A stretch of DNA of 64,000 nucleotides from Alphaproteobacteria bacterium UBA1301. GTDB lineage: Bacteria; Pseudomonadota; Alphaproteobacteria; Micropepsales; Micropepsaceae. The stretch is taken from the NCBI GenBank assembly GCA_002307725.1, contig DBUB01000018.1, positions 243,665 through 307,664 on the forward strand, written 5' to 3'. The notes under the pieces were generated by a model, which was not told the DNA's origin, ran no database searches, and saw only the letters and a list, made by a program, of their open reading frames with translations. This document shows, piece after piece, positions 42,047 through 51,212 of this stretch (positions within the stretch are counted from its first letter, which is position 1; each line of letters starts with the position of its first letter). The position numbers and the translations under genes were made by a program.

Positions 42047-42250
42047 ATGACCATCGGTCTAGTCAAGTTCTTCAACACCACCAAAGGCTTTGGATTCATC
42101 GCGCCGGATGGCGGCGGTAAGGACGTGTTCGTCCACATGACCGCCGTGCAAGCGGCGGGTCTGCGCGGTCTCAACGAGGGCCAGAAGGTCAGCTTCGACG
42201 TCGAAGCCGACAAGCGCGGCCCCAAGGCGGTTAATCTGAAGCTCGTCTGA
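42047..42250 (+). CDS. cspA: Cold-shock protein (CspA family)
   Basis: 67 residues with both nucleic-acid-binding motifs: KGFGFIAPD (RNP1) and DVFVHMTAV (RNP2). A single OB-fold domain acting as RNA chaperone. The start is set by GGAGAAAG. Monocistronic, with a long leader. Confidence 0.96.
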   Translation: MTIGLVKFFNTTKGFGFIAPDGGGKDVFVHMTAVQAAGLRGLNEGQKVSFDVEADKRGPKAVNLKLV

Positions 42251-42320
42251 GCCGAAGAACTTGAGCCTAAACGAGCGGCGTGAGGAGCGATCCTTGCGCC
42301 GTTTCGCTTTTGCAGCGGCT

Positions 42321-42623
42321 TTATTTGGACGCGGCGACGTGCCGTTGCGCGCCCTGACCGGGGCATGCCGGCGTCGCGGCAGACCCTTTCGCGCCATGCC
42401 GTTTCGGTGCCACGGCGCAGGCGCGCGCTGCCGACGGCCCTTTGGCGCTTGGGCTCTGCTTGAGGGTTACTGGGCGCTGGAAATCAGCGGGCGTGTGCAG
42501 CCAGCCAAAATGGTGCGCCACGGCGGCGAAACCGGGGCGGGAGAACTCGACGGCCGCCCCGTGCGGAACCAGCATCCAGACGACAGCAAACGCAATTGCT
42601 ACCCGGAAAAGTGCCTTGAACAT
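42321..42623 (-). CDS. Small exported protein, probable
   Basis: 100 residues from MFKALFRVAIAFAVVWMLVPHGAA, a signal-like hydrophobic start after GGCGG. The remainder is Ala/Lys/Arg-rich and low in complexity (KQSPSAKGPSAARACAVAPK). Coding bias fits the minus strand, but the protein is not recognised. It faces the csp gene. Confidence 0.45.
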   Translation of the reverse strand: MFKALFRVAIAFAVVWMLVPHGAAVEFSRPGFAAVAHHFGWLHTPADFQRPVTLKQSPSAKGPSAARACAVAPKRHGAKGSAATPACPGQGAQRHVAASK

Positions 42624-43252
42624 CGCAAAACCGCCTTTCCTGGAACGCACCCGAGGAGTGACGACCCGAGGTGGCGTACTTCGATCAACCATCGCTTCCG
42701 GTCTTCCAGTGACGTTGTTTCCATACTTCCAATCAGAATGGCTTGGGCAATGCGCAAACCCGACAGGGACGCCTCCCATTCTCCGGCGGGAGCGCCGCGG
42801 CGCGCGCGATAAAAAAGGCTCGGAAAACTCGCCGTCACGACGATGTGCGCGTCCTTTGCCTCGACCGGTTCGCCGCTGTGCTCGGCTTCGGCGTCCTGCC
42901 AGCGCGTGAATTCCTCCAAGATGAGTTGGAGCGCGGGCGGTGGCCCGCCAAGCCACATCGGAAAGGCGATAAAAAGCCGATCGGCCTGCCAGATGCGCTC
43001 GACAATTTCGGCCGCTCCGTTGCGCCGCCAGGAGGGACGGCCGCTCTCGGCGCCCGGCACCGTCACGGCGCCGACATCAAGGCGTTGCGTTATGCAGCCG
43101 CTCGCTTGCGCCCCTTCGGCGTAGGCCGCGCACAGGGCGGCACAGTACCGTTCCGGCCCCGGATCGGGATGGCCGTTGATGACGAGCACACGTTTCACCG
43201 GCAGCGGATGGCTGTGCCAAGGCAAACGCATATGGGCGAGTTCGCCGAACAT
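42599..43252 (-). CDS. Flavodoxin-fold NAD(P)H:quinone reductase-like protein
   Basis: 217 residues from MFGELAHMRLPWHSHPLPVK, whose ATG overlaps the TGA of the PAS protein gene by one base. The fold reads RVLVINGHPDPGPERYCAAL, then FIAFPMWLGGPPPALQLILE, as in NQO/YwrO-type FMN or FAD proteins. The C-terminus (LLGCVPGKAVLRCSRHFSG) reaches into the start of the next small gene. Confidence 0.72.
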   Translation of the reverse strand: MFGELAHMRLPWHSHPLPVKRVLVINGHPDPGPERYCAALCAAYAEGAQASGCITQRLDVGAVTVPGAESGRPSWRRNGAAEIVERIWQADRLFIAFPMWLGGPPPALQLILEEFTRWQDAEAEHSGEPVEAKDAHIVVTASFPSLFYRARRGAPAGEWEASLSGLRIAQAILIGSMETTSLEDRKRWLIEVRHLGSSLLGCVPGKAVLRCSRHFSG

Positions 43253-44262
43253 CACGCCGCCATTGCCGTTGAGTCGTAAGGGGGCGTCTCCGATGGCAGA
43301 ACGGCGGCGATGAACGTCATCCGCGTCGCACCGTCCGCGAGGCGCGCGACCGACAGCGAAATCCGCGTGCCGCCTTTGCGTATCATGGCGCCCCAGACGT
43401 TCAGGCGCTCGGGTTCGGCCGTGGTCGCGGCGCAGGAAACGATATCCCAGATGGCATCGCGGCCGTTGCGCGCGATGCAGCGTTCGACAACCGTGGCCCA
43501 CAGCGGCTCGCCGCACAACTCGTCGTCGTCGAGCGACCACTGTAGCGCGAACGCCCGATTGTATTGCTTCAGGCGGCCATCGGCTCCGACGACAATCTCG
43601 CCGTCGCGCGACGCTCTGAGCTGCAGTACTTTTCCGACACCTTCTCTAGGATCTGGGCCGGGCGCTCCGCCCAAGGCGATGGTGGCGGGAAGGGAGACAA
43701 CCGTTGGTGGTCCGCTGCCGACCGTCTCCTTGACGCGATAGCTCTCCTGCGAACGAAGGAAAAGCGCGGCGCCATTGCCGATGCGACGGCCGCGAACAAA
43801 GACCTGCCGCAAACCGGACAAGCGCACCGAAAGCGAGAACCCCGCGGCCCGCTTCAGAAGGTCGTTGATGGCGACGGCCAGGGGCGCGGCATCGGGGCCG
43901 TCGAGGCATTTTTTTAGCAGCGCGCTGCCGCCGCCATAACTGAGCGCCTGTTGCGATTTGGACCGCAGCACGACGACGGTTTCAGGAAGCGATTCCAGGA
44001 TCGAATCGCGAAAATGGCGCGCCACCTGCGACCGGCGCAGCACCGCCTGCACGCGCTCGCGATAATTGCCGCGACGCGCCCGCTCGAAGAGCGCCCAGGC
44101 GCCGCAAGCGGCGGCCAGGGCGAGCGACGTCACCACGATGGCGGCGATCCCGAACGTTCCCAGCGATTGGCCGGTCAATTGATCGAATTGTGCGGACAGC
44201 GCCGAGCAGAAGCTGGTTAGTGTCGAGAAGATGGCAACAAAGGGCGCCAGAAATGTATGCAT
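43252..44262 (-). CDS. Membrane-anchored PAS protein without kinase domain
   Basis: 336 residues. One N-terminal hydrophobic segment plus one at about 38-60, a cytosolic region with RDSILESLPETVVVLRSKSQ, and a PAS domain at about 210-325 (LQLRASRDGEIVVGADGRLK, SVARLADGATRMTF). It ends after the PAS domain, where relatives continue into a histidine kinase. It may be a truncated kinase or a ligand-binding partner. The downstream quinone reductase gene overlaps it by one base, pointing to a redox-linked role (inference). Confidence 0.65.
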   Translation of the reverse strand: MHTFLAPFVAIFSTLTSFCSALSAQFDQLTGQSLGTFGIAAIVVTSLALAAACGAWALFERARRGNYRERVQAVLRRSQVARHFRDSILESLPETVVVLRSKSQQALSYGGGSALLKKCLDGPDAAPLAVAINDLLKRAAGFSLSVRLSGLRQVFVRGRRIGNGAALFLRSQESYRVKETVGSGPPTVVSLPATIALGGAPGPDPREGVGKVLQLRASRDGEIVVGADGRLKQYNRAFALQWSLDDDELCGEPLWATVVERCIARNGRDAIWDIVSCAATTAEPERLNVWGAMIRKGGTRISLSVARLADGATRMTFIAAVLPSETPPYDSTAMAA

Positions 44263-44556
44263 AACATACTCAATTTTCTCTCCCGCTTATGTCTACAATC
44301 TTACAATTCACTGCCGTTCGATAGACCCGGAAACTACTCATCCAGGAGACGCGCGATGTTCGGTAGGCTACGCTGCCTTCAAATAGGGCAATAAGCGGTG
44401 TAGGGAGTAATCCTTATGCCGTTTCCCGTTTTTGAAGGAGGGCTGCTGCAATCGCCTGCAAACGGCGAGTGCCGTATCCCATCCCCCTCGCCTGCGCTTC
44501 GGCGAGGACAGAAACCTTTTACAGTGCAGATTCCCGGTTTCGCCGGTGCGCAATTT
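44263..44556. other. Intergenic stretch with a hairpin
   Basis: About 290 bp with no supported gene. CCTCGCC (44486-44492) and GGCGAGG (44501-44507) form a 7-bp stem that may terminate the azoreductase gene, which ends at 44557 on the minus strand. Confidence 0.4.
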
Positions 44557-45156
44557 TTAAAGGGCGGCTACCGCGGCCAAGGCGGCTTCAAGCGCTTGCT
44601 GCCGCTGCTCGGGACCGATGGCGACGCCTTCGGCGCGCACGACCGCGATATCGGAAATACCTATGAAGCCGAATAAACTTCGCAAATATGTCTCTTGATG
44701 ATCGAGGCTCGCCATAGGAGACGGCGGTGTGTAGATGCCCCCGCGCGCCGAAGCGATAATCACACGCTTGCCGCCGCATAAACCTTCGGGACCGTTCTCC
44801 GAATAACGAAAGGTCTTTCCGGCAATGGCAAGGCTGTCAATCCAGGTTTTCAGTTGGCTCGGAATACCAAAATTGTACATTGGCGCGCCGAGCACAACGG
44901 TATCGGCGGTTAGAAATTCGTCCAGCGCCGCTTCGGTTACCGCGAGATCGTGTTGAATTTCACCGCTTGCGTTTCCCGTAGCCTTCGCAACAAACAAGAC
45001 TTCCGATAGATGCGGGATCGGCCTCGCGGCAATATCCCGATAGGTTACCACAAGGTCCGGTGCCTTCAGCTTCAGATGCGCGACGATGCTGGCAGTGATC
45101 CGGCGACTGACGGATTGGCTGCCGGTAATGCTGGAATCGACGTGCAAGAGCTTCAT
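44557..45156 (-). CDS. azoR: FMN-dependent NADH:azo/quinone oxidoreductase
   Basis: 199 residues, MKLLHVDSSITGSQSVSRRI with the FMN phosphate loop, then TVVLGAPMYNFGIPSQLKTW and a C-terminal helix. Flavodoxin-like, reduces quinones and azo compounds with NADH, probably against electrophile stress. 97 bp downstream of the LysR gene on the same strand. Confidence 0.92.
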   Translation of the reverse strand: MKLLHVDSSITGSQSVSRRITASIVAHLKLKAPDLVVTYRDIAARPIPHLSEVLFVAKATGNASGEIQHDLAVTEAALDEFLTADTVVLGAPMYNFGIPSQLKTWIDSLAIAGKTFRYSENGPEGLCGGKRVIIASARGGIYTPPSPMASLDHQETYLRSLFGFIGISDIAVVRAEGVAIGPEQRQQALEAALAAVAAL

Positions 45157-45253
45157 CTGTCATCTCCAATGCCGAGGGGGAAATCCCCGGCCGGATATAA
45201 GCGTTGAATATATTACAATTCGTGTCCAGGGATATTTTCGGACAGCAGTCATC

Positions 45254-46159
45254 TCAGCCGTCGGTAACGATGCGAAATCGCTCCGCCATCCATTCGATGA
45301 CGACGCGGACACGCGGCGAGAGCTGGCGCGCATGGGAATAAAGAACGTGAACGGGAAGTGGGGCCGAAGGATAGTCTGCCAGAACCTCGACCAGTGTTCC
45401 GGCGGCAAGCTCTGGCGCTACGCGGTAGCGCGGCACTTGAATGAGACCCAAACCCAAGCAGGCGCAAGCGACATTGGTCTCGGCTCCCGTGACGGTGACC
45501 ACCGAGGGCGGCGTGATCTCCCGTTCGGCGCTGCCGCTCTCGAGGAAGACAAAGGGGCTGACGATAGCGGCATCTGGCGCAAACAGACCGATAATCCGGT
45601 GTTTGTCGAGATCGTCCAACGTGCGCGGCACGCCGAAGCGCGCGATATAAGAAGGGCTGGCGAAGGCGCCACACTTCAATTCGGCTAGCTTGCGCCGGAT
45701 AAGAGGTGTGTGCGTGTCGGTCAGCCGGCCTGCTCGCAATATGCAATCGAAGCCTTCGCGCAACATGTCGAGCGCCTGATGCACTTCCGCGATATGGAGG
45801 CTGATGCCGGGATAGGTATCGAGAAAGCGCGGAAGGTCCGGCAGCAAAAAATGCCGGGCCTGGGTGCCATGGACGTCAATGCGAACGAGCCCGCTGGGTT
45901 TTTTACCGGCGAAAGCGCTCTCCGAATCCTCAAGATCGGCGATCAGGGCGACACAACGCCGGTAATAGGCTTGCCCATCCAACGTCGGGGCCACTTGGCG
46001 CGTTGTTCTGGCGAGCAGGCGCACGCCGAGCCTTGCCTCTAAGCCTTTCACAGCGTCCGTGACCGACGAACGCGGCAAGCCAAGATCATCGGCTGCTTTG
46101 GTAAAGCTCGCGCGCTCAACAATGCGGGTGAAGACGCGCATGGCGTCGAAGCGATCCAT
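45254..46159 (-). CDS. LysR-family transcriptional regulator
   Basis: 301 residues. HTH at 1-60 (FTRIVERASFTKAADDLGLP and SSVTDAVKGLEARLGVRLL), then the periplasmic-binding-like effector domain with VRIDVHGTQARHFLLPDLPR. It is divergent from two SDR genes and upstream of azoR, the standard position for a LysR regulator of one or both. Effector unknown. Confidence 0.92.
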   Translation of the reverse strand: MDRFDAMRVFTRIVERASFTKAADDLGLPRSSVTDAVKGLEARLGVRLLARTTRQVAPTLDGQAYYRRCVALIADLEDSESAFAGKKPSGLVRIDVHGTQARHFLLPDLPRFLDTYPGISLHIAEVHQALDMLREGFDCILRAGRLTDTHTPLIRRKLAELKCGAFASPSYIARFGVPRTLDDLDKHRIIGLFAPDAAIVSPFVFLESGSAEREITPPSVVTVTGAETNVACACLGLGLIQVPRYRVAPELAAGTLVEVLADYPSAPLPVHVLYSHARQLSPRVRVVIEWMAERFRIVTDG

Positions 46160-46265
46160 TGTTCGGCCTGTCGAATAGTCATGCCAGTTTACGCATGATT
46201 ATCACAGTAATTCAAACAGTCATTGTCGCCCAACACCTTTTGAGGGTGCAAAAAGGAGAAAGACA

Positions 46266-47006
46266 ATGACCAAAATCAGCAACAAGGTTGCCCTCGTGAC
46301 CGGCGCCGCGGGCGGCATCGGCGCGGCGGTTTCGACACGCTTGGCCCGCGACGGCTTCGTGATTGTCGTCAACTATGCGGCCTCGGCGCCTGCTGCCGAT
46401 GCCTTGGTGCGGCAGATCGAAAGCGCTGGCGGCCGCGCCGTTGCCGCGCAGGCGGATATTTCGGATTCGGCCCAGGTCGCCCGTATGTTCGCCTCGGCCG
46501 AGGCGGCGTTCGGTGGCGTCGACGTGCTCGTCAACAACGCCGGCATCATGCGCCTGGCAACGATCGCCGATAGCGACGATGCTATGTTCCATCGCCAGAT
46601 CGCGGTGAACCTGACCGGAACCTTCAACACGCTCCGCGAGGCCGCCAAACGCCTGCGCAACGATGGGCGGATCATCAACATCTCGTCCAGCGTGACCGGA
46701 CTGCTGCAGCCGACATATGGCGTCTATGCCGCCACCAAGGCGGCCGTCGAAGCCATGACCAGCATCCTTGCCAAAGAGCTGCGCGGCCGTAACATCACCG
46801 TCAATGCCATCGCGCCAGGACCGACGGCGACAAAGCTCTTTCTCGACGGCAAGCCGCAGGAGCTTATCGACCGTCTTGCGAAGATGGCGCCGCTCGAGCG
46901 CCTCGGCCGACCCGAGGACATCGCCTCCGCTGTTGCCTTTCTGGCAGGCCCCGACGGCGCCTGGATCAACGGCCAGACACTGCGGGCCAATGGCGGCATC
47001 ATCTGA
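46266..47006 (+). CDS. Short-chain dehydrogenase/reductase (classical)
   Basis: 246 residues. NAD(P) loop TGAAGGIG, NNAG motif in VLVNNAGIM, catalytic Ser and Tyr-Lys in INISSSVTG and YGVYAATKAAV, C-terminus LRANGGII. Resembles 3-oxoacyl reductase or glucose dehydrogenase types. AAAAGGAG precedes the ATG. First of two tandem SDR genes divergent from the LysR regulator. Confidence 0.88.
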   Translation: MTKISNKVALVTGAAGGIGAAVSTRLARDGFVIVVNYAASAPAADALVRQIESAGGRAVAAQADISDSAQVARMFASAEAAFGGVDVLVNNAGIMRLATIADSDDAMFHRQIAVNLTGTFNTLREAAKRLRNDGRIINISSSVTGLLQPTYGVYAATKAAVEAMTSILAKELRGRNITVNAIAPGPTATKLFLDGKPQELIDRLAKMAPLERLGRPEDIASAVAFLAGPDGAWINGQTLRANGGII

Positions 47007-47057
47007 TCCGCCCCGGCATATCCCAACCCAACCAACCCCATCGAAAGGGACATCCCG

Positions 47058-47960
47058 ATGTCCACGCACGTTGTACTTGTGACCGGCGCATCTTCCGGTT
47101 TCGGCCTGATGACAGCCAAGGCGCTGGCCCAGGCCGGTCATACCGTCTACGCAACCATGCGTGAAACAGCAGGCAAAAACGCCCCGCGCGTTGTCGAAAT
47201 CGCTGCTTGGGCCAAGGCCGAAGGCGTCGCTCTGAGGACCGCGGAGCTGGACGTTCAATCCGACAGTTCCGCCGAGGCTGGTGTCGCTTGCGTTCTGAAG
47301 GACGCAGGCCGTCTCGATACCATTGTCCACAACGCCGGGCACATGGTCTTCGGTCCGGCCGAGGCCTTCACGCCAGAGCAATTCATGCAACAATACGATG
47401 TGAACGTGCTCGGCACCCAGCGCGTCAACCGCGCGGCGCTGCCGCAGATGCGCCGCCAAGGCAAAGGCCTCTTGATCTGGATCGGATCGTCGTCGACGCG
47501 TGGCGGCACGCCACCCTTCTTGGCGCCCTATTTTGCGGCGAAAGCGGCGATGGACGCGCTTGCTGTATCCTATTCAACCGAGCTGGCACTGTGGGGAATC
47601 GAGACCACCATCATGGTGCCCGGTGCCTTCACCAAGGGGACCAACCACTTCGCCCATTCTGGCAAACCCGCAGATACCACACGTGCCGCCGAATATGAAT
47701 CCGGCCCCTATGCCGGTATCGCTGATAAAGCGCTCAAGGGGCTGGCCGAGATGGAGCCCGCCAATGCCGATCCGGCAGAAGTCGCACGCCAGATTGTCCA
47801 AGTCGTCGGGCTCCCCTTCGGCAAGCGCCCGTTCCGCGTTCACGTCGATCCATCGCAAGACGGAGCAGAGTGCGTCAATGGTGTCGCCGATCGGATGCGC
47901 CGCGAGTTGTACCGCAATGTCGGCCTGGAGACTCTGCTCAAACCGCGCCAGTCGGTTTGA
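47058..47960 (+). CDS. Short-chain dehydrogenase/reductase, second copy
   Basis: 300 residues. NADP loop TGASSGFG, catalytic SSSTRGG and YFAAK, with an extended C-terminal third (PFRVHVDPSQDGAECVNGVA). Different subfamily from the preceding SDR, closer to long-tail SDRs often annotated as oxidoreductases of unknown substrate. 51 bp after the first SDR, probably in the same operon. Confidence 0.86.
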   Translation: MSTHVVLVTGASSGFGLMTAKALAQAGHTVYATMRETAGKNAPRVVEIAAWAKAEGVALRTAELDVQSDSSAEAGVACVLKDAGRLDTIVHNAGHMVFGPAEAFTPEQFMQQYDVNVLGTQRVNRAALPQMRRQGKGLLIWIGSSSTRGGTPPFLAPYFAAKAAMDALAVSYSTELALWGIETTIMVPGAFTKGTNHFAHSGKPADTTRAAEYESGPYAGIADKALKGLAEMEPANADPAEVARQIVQVVGLPFGKRPFRVHVDPSQDGAECVNGVADRMRRELYRNVGLETLLKPRQSV

Positions 47961-48056
47961 TGCTGCTCGCAGCCCCTTGTCCGCCATCCAAATGGGCAAA
48001 GGGAAGTGGGGGCTTTGGCAGGTTCGTGTTCCGCCAGCTTCCGCTATACTCGCGCC

Positions 48057-48392
48057 ATGAGCGACACCGAATTCGTCTTCGTCTACTCGACCTTCCCCGA
48101 CCGGCAATCGGCCACCGATGTGGCGGAAGCCCTGGTCACCGCCAAACTGGCGGCGTGCGTCAACATTTCGGCGCTGATGACCAGCGTTTACGAATGGGAG
48201 GGCAAACTCCAAGTCGAGCCGGAGATCGCCGTCTTGATCAAAACCCGCCGCGCGTTGAGCGAAAAGGTCATTGCCGCCATCCGGCCGCTACATCCCTATC
48301 AACTGCCTTGCTTGGTGATTTTGCCGGTGGACGGCGGTTCTGAGGACTATCTTAACTGGGTCCGTGCCCAAACTTTGGGCGGTCACTCTTGA
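48057..48392 (+). CDS. cutA: CutA divalent-cation tolerance protein
   Basis: 111 residues from MSDTEFVFVYSTFPDRQSA. CutA features are LAACVNISALMTSVYEWEGK and LHPYQLPCLVILPVDGGSED. A trimeric PII-like fold. Its function in metal tolerance is reported for E. coli, but biochemical role remains unclear. 60 bp before glnD. Confidence 0.92.
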   Translation: MSDTEFVFVYSTFPDRQSATDVAEALVTAKLAACVNISALMTSVYEWEGKLQVEPEIAVLIKTRRALSEKVIAAIRPLHPYQLPCLVILPVDGGSEDYLNWVRAQTLGGHS

Positions 48393-48452
48393 CGCCTTGC
48401 CTTTAGGCTCGACGCACCCTTTGATGTTGCCCGAATTCAGGGAATCCCAACT

Positions 48453-51206
48453 TTGAGCGCCGCCAAGAAAATCCCACGCACCCTGCCGCTCGATGGCGAG
48501 GTGCTGCGCCAGGACCTTGCCAATCTCGGCCAGCGCATCGCCGTGAAAGACGAGTTGCGCAAGGAAGCGCTCCAGCTCATCAAGGGCGCGTTTCAGAACG
48601 CCCGCGGCCGGGTCAAGGATCAGGTCGTCACCGGCAAGCTGCACGGCCAGCAGGCGGCGCGCCAGCTCTCGGCGATCCAGGATGCGGTGATCCAGGTCCT
48701 CTACGATTTCGCGATCAAAGAGTTTTTTCCGCAATCCAAAAAGGACAGCTCGCAACACCTGACGGTGGTGGCGACCGGCGGCTATGGCCGCGGCGAACTG
48801 GCGCCGGGCTCCGACGTCGATCTGCTCTTCATCCGCCCCAACAAGCCGACCGAGTGGGACGAACACGTCATCGAGTTCATCCTCTACATGCTGTGGGACC
48901 TAGGGCTGAAGGTCGGTCACGCCACCCGCTCGCTGCCCGAATGCGTGCGCCTGGCCAAGCAGGACGTCACCATCTGCACTGCGCTGTTAGAGGCGCGTTA
49001 TCTGTGGGGCGACCTCACACTCTACGACCAGCTGCGCAAGATCTTCTGGAGCGATATCGCCGCCGGCTCGGGCCAGGATTTCGTCGAGGCCAAGCTCGCC
49101 GAACGCGAAGATCGCCACCGCCTGCAAGGCGAAAGCCGTTTTCTGGTCGAACCCAACATCAAGGAAGGCAAAGGCGGCCTGCGCGATCTGCAGACGCTGT
49201 TCTGGATCGGCAAGTATCTTTATCACGTCTATGACGCCGCCCAGCTGGTCAAACACGACGTTTTCACCAAGGAAGAGTTCAAGACCTTCCAGAAAGCGGA
49301 AAGCTTTTTGTGGGACGTGCGGGTGCGCCTGCATTACCTGATGGGCCGCGCCGAGGAGCGCCTATCGTTCGATGCTCAGCCGGGGGTTGCGAGCGCCATG
49401 GGCTACACGAGTGAGAACCCGCGCGAGGCTGTGGAAAACTTCATGCGCGCCTACTTTCTGGTGGCCAAGGATGTCGGCGGCCTGACGCGCATCTTCTGCA
49501 AAGCGCTGGAAGTGCAAAACCGCAAGAAGCACCGCTCGATCACTTCGATGATGCCGGGATTTTTGCGCCACAAGTCGAACGACGACGACTTTTTCGTCGA
49601 AGCTGGACGTATCAACGCCAAACCCGATGCCTTTACCAAGGACCCGGTCAACCTTTTGCGCATCTACCACACTGCCGATATCAAGGGCATTCCGGTGCAT
49701 CCCGATGCGTTGCGCACCATCACCCGTTCGCTCGATCTGATCGACGACAAGCTGAGAGCCGATCCGAGAGCCAACAAGCTGTTCCTGGAATGCCTATCGA
49801 GCCGCAACGATCCGGAAAAAGCGCTCAAGCGCATGAACGAATCCGGTGTGCTCGGGCGCTTCGTGCCGGAGTTCGGCCGCGTCGTGGCGCTGATGCAGTT
49901 CAACATGTACCACCACTATACGGTGGACGAGCATCTCATCCGTGCCGTCGGCAATGTCGCCGCCATCGAACACGGCGACATGAAGGACGATCATCCGATC
50001 GCCCATGATATCATGAAGCGCGTCGGCCAGCGCGAAGTGCTCTATTGCGCCATGCTGCTGCACGACATCGCCAAGGGCCTGCCCGGCGACCATTCCAAGG
50101 TCGGCGCCGAAATCGCCCGTCATTGCTGCCTGCGCTGGGGCCTATCCGAAGACGACACCGCCACCGTGTGCTGGCTGGTCGAGCATCACCTCGTCATGAG
50201 CGACGTCGCCCAGCGCCGCGACATCGCCGATCCCAAGACGGTGCGCGATTTTGTCGAGATCGTGCAGTCGCCGGAATATTTGCGCATGCTGCTGGTTCTC
50301 ACCGTCGCCGACATCCGCGCCGTCGGACCCGGCGTGTGGAACGGCTGGAAGGGCCAGCTCCTACGCGAACTGTTCTACGAAACCGAGTCACAAATCTCGG
50401 GCGGCGACCAGACGCGGTCGCATTCAGCCCGGGTGGAAGACGCTAAGGCGGCACTGGAACAGCAGATCAGCGACATTGCCGAGAGCGAACGCCAACGCCT
50501 GATCGGCCGCCATTACGACACCTATTGGCTGACGCTCGACACCGAGACCCATGTCCGCCATGCCCGGTTGATGGCCGCGGCCGATGCCAAAGGCGAAATG
50601 CTGGCGCTCGATGCGGTGTCGAACGTATCCCGCGCGGTGACCGATATCACCGTCTACACCCCCGACCATCCTGGCCTGTTCGCGCAAGTGACCGGCGCCA
50701 TCGCGATCGCCGGCGGCTCGATCGTCGATGCCAAGGTATTCACCACCTCCGACGGCTTCGCGCTCGACCTGTTCTCGGTGCAGGATGCCGAGGGCGGACC
50801 GTTCGGCGACGCCTCCCGCGCCGAGCGCTTGAAGCAGATGATTCTAAAGATCGTGCGCGGCGAAGCGGTACCGCGCGCCCTGTTCGCCAAGCGCCCGCCC
50901 AAGAGCCGCGCCAGCGCCTTCAACGTGCCGAGCCGCATCACCTTCGACAACGAAGCCTCGAACAGCGCCACTGTGGTGGAAGTGCGCGGCCGCGACCGTG
51001 TCGGCTTCCTCTACGACGTGTCAACGGCACTGTTCGAGAGCGGCCTCACCATCTCTTCGGCAATGATCGCCACCTACGGCGAGCGCGTGGTCGACGTGTT
51101 CTATGTGCGCGACGGCTACGGCCACAAGATCGTCCACCCCGAACGGCTCGCAGCCATCGAGGAAATCCTGCTCAGGGCCGTCGCAGGCAAGCTGGGCGGC
51201 GAGTAA
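48453..51206 (+). CDS. glnD: Bifunctional PII uridylyltransferase/uridylyl-removing enzyme
   Basis: 917 residues from a TTG start with AGGGA upstream; no ATG or GTG is available in frame nearer than the stop. It reads nitrogen status and modifies PII. Nucleotidyltransferase motif GGYGRGELAPGSDVDLLF at about 109-126, HD domain (CAMLLHDIAKGLPGDHS), then two ACT domains that bind glutamine (DITVYTPDHPGLFAQVTGAI and VEVRGRDRVGFLYDVSTALF). Full length. Murein-flippase and mutS neighbours usual in alphaproteobacteria are not seen downstream; a Fic gene lies before trpS. Confidence 0.95.
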   Translation: MSAAKKIPRTLPLDGEVLRQDLANLGQRIAVKDELRKEALQLIKGAFQNARGRVKDQVVTGKLHGQQAARQLSAIQDAVIQVLYDFAIKEFFPQSKKDSSQHLTVVATGGYGRGELAPGSDVDLLFIRPNKPTEWDEHVIEFILYMLWDLGLKVGHATRSLPECVRLAKQDVTICTALLEARYLWGDLTLYDQLRKIFWSDIAAGSGQDFVEAKLAEREDRHRLQGESRFLVEPNIKEGKGGLRDLQTLFWIGKYLYHVYDAAQLVKHDVFTKEEFKTFQKAESFLWDVRVRLHYLMGRAEERLSFDAQPGVASAMGYTSENPREAVENFMRAYFLVAKDVGGLTRIFCKALEVQNRKKHRSITSMMPGFLRHKSNDDDFFVEAGRINAKPDAFTKDPVNLLRIYHTADIKGIPVHPDALRTITRSLDLIDDKLRADPRANKLFLECLSSRNDPEKALKRMNESGVLGRFVPEFGRVVALMQFNMYHHYTVDEHLIRAVGNVAAIEHGDMKDDHPIAHDIMKRVGQREVLYCAMLLHDIAKGLPGDHSKVGAEIARHCCLRWGLSEDDTATVCWLVEHHLVMSDVAQRRDIADPKTVRDFVEIVQSPEYLRMLLVLTVADIRAVGPGVWNGWKGQLLRELFYETESQISGGDQTRSHSARVEDAKAALEQQISDIAESERQRLIGRHYDTYWLTLDTETHVRHARLMAAADAKGEMLALDAVSNVSRAVTDITVYTPDHPGLFAQVTGAIAIAGGSIVDAKVFTTSDGFALDLFSVQDAEGGPFGDASRAERLKQMILKIVRGEAVPRALFAKRPPKSRASAFNVPSRITFDNEASNSATVVEVRGRDRVGFLYDVSTALFESGLTISSAMIATYGERVVDVFYVRDGYGHKIVHPERLAAIEEILLRAVAGKLGGE

Positions 51207-51212
51207 GGGGCA

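Noticed and set aside
44416..44676. Open frame overlapping the end of azoR on the opposite strand
   Set aside because: No family features; most of it is antisense to azoR.
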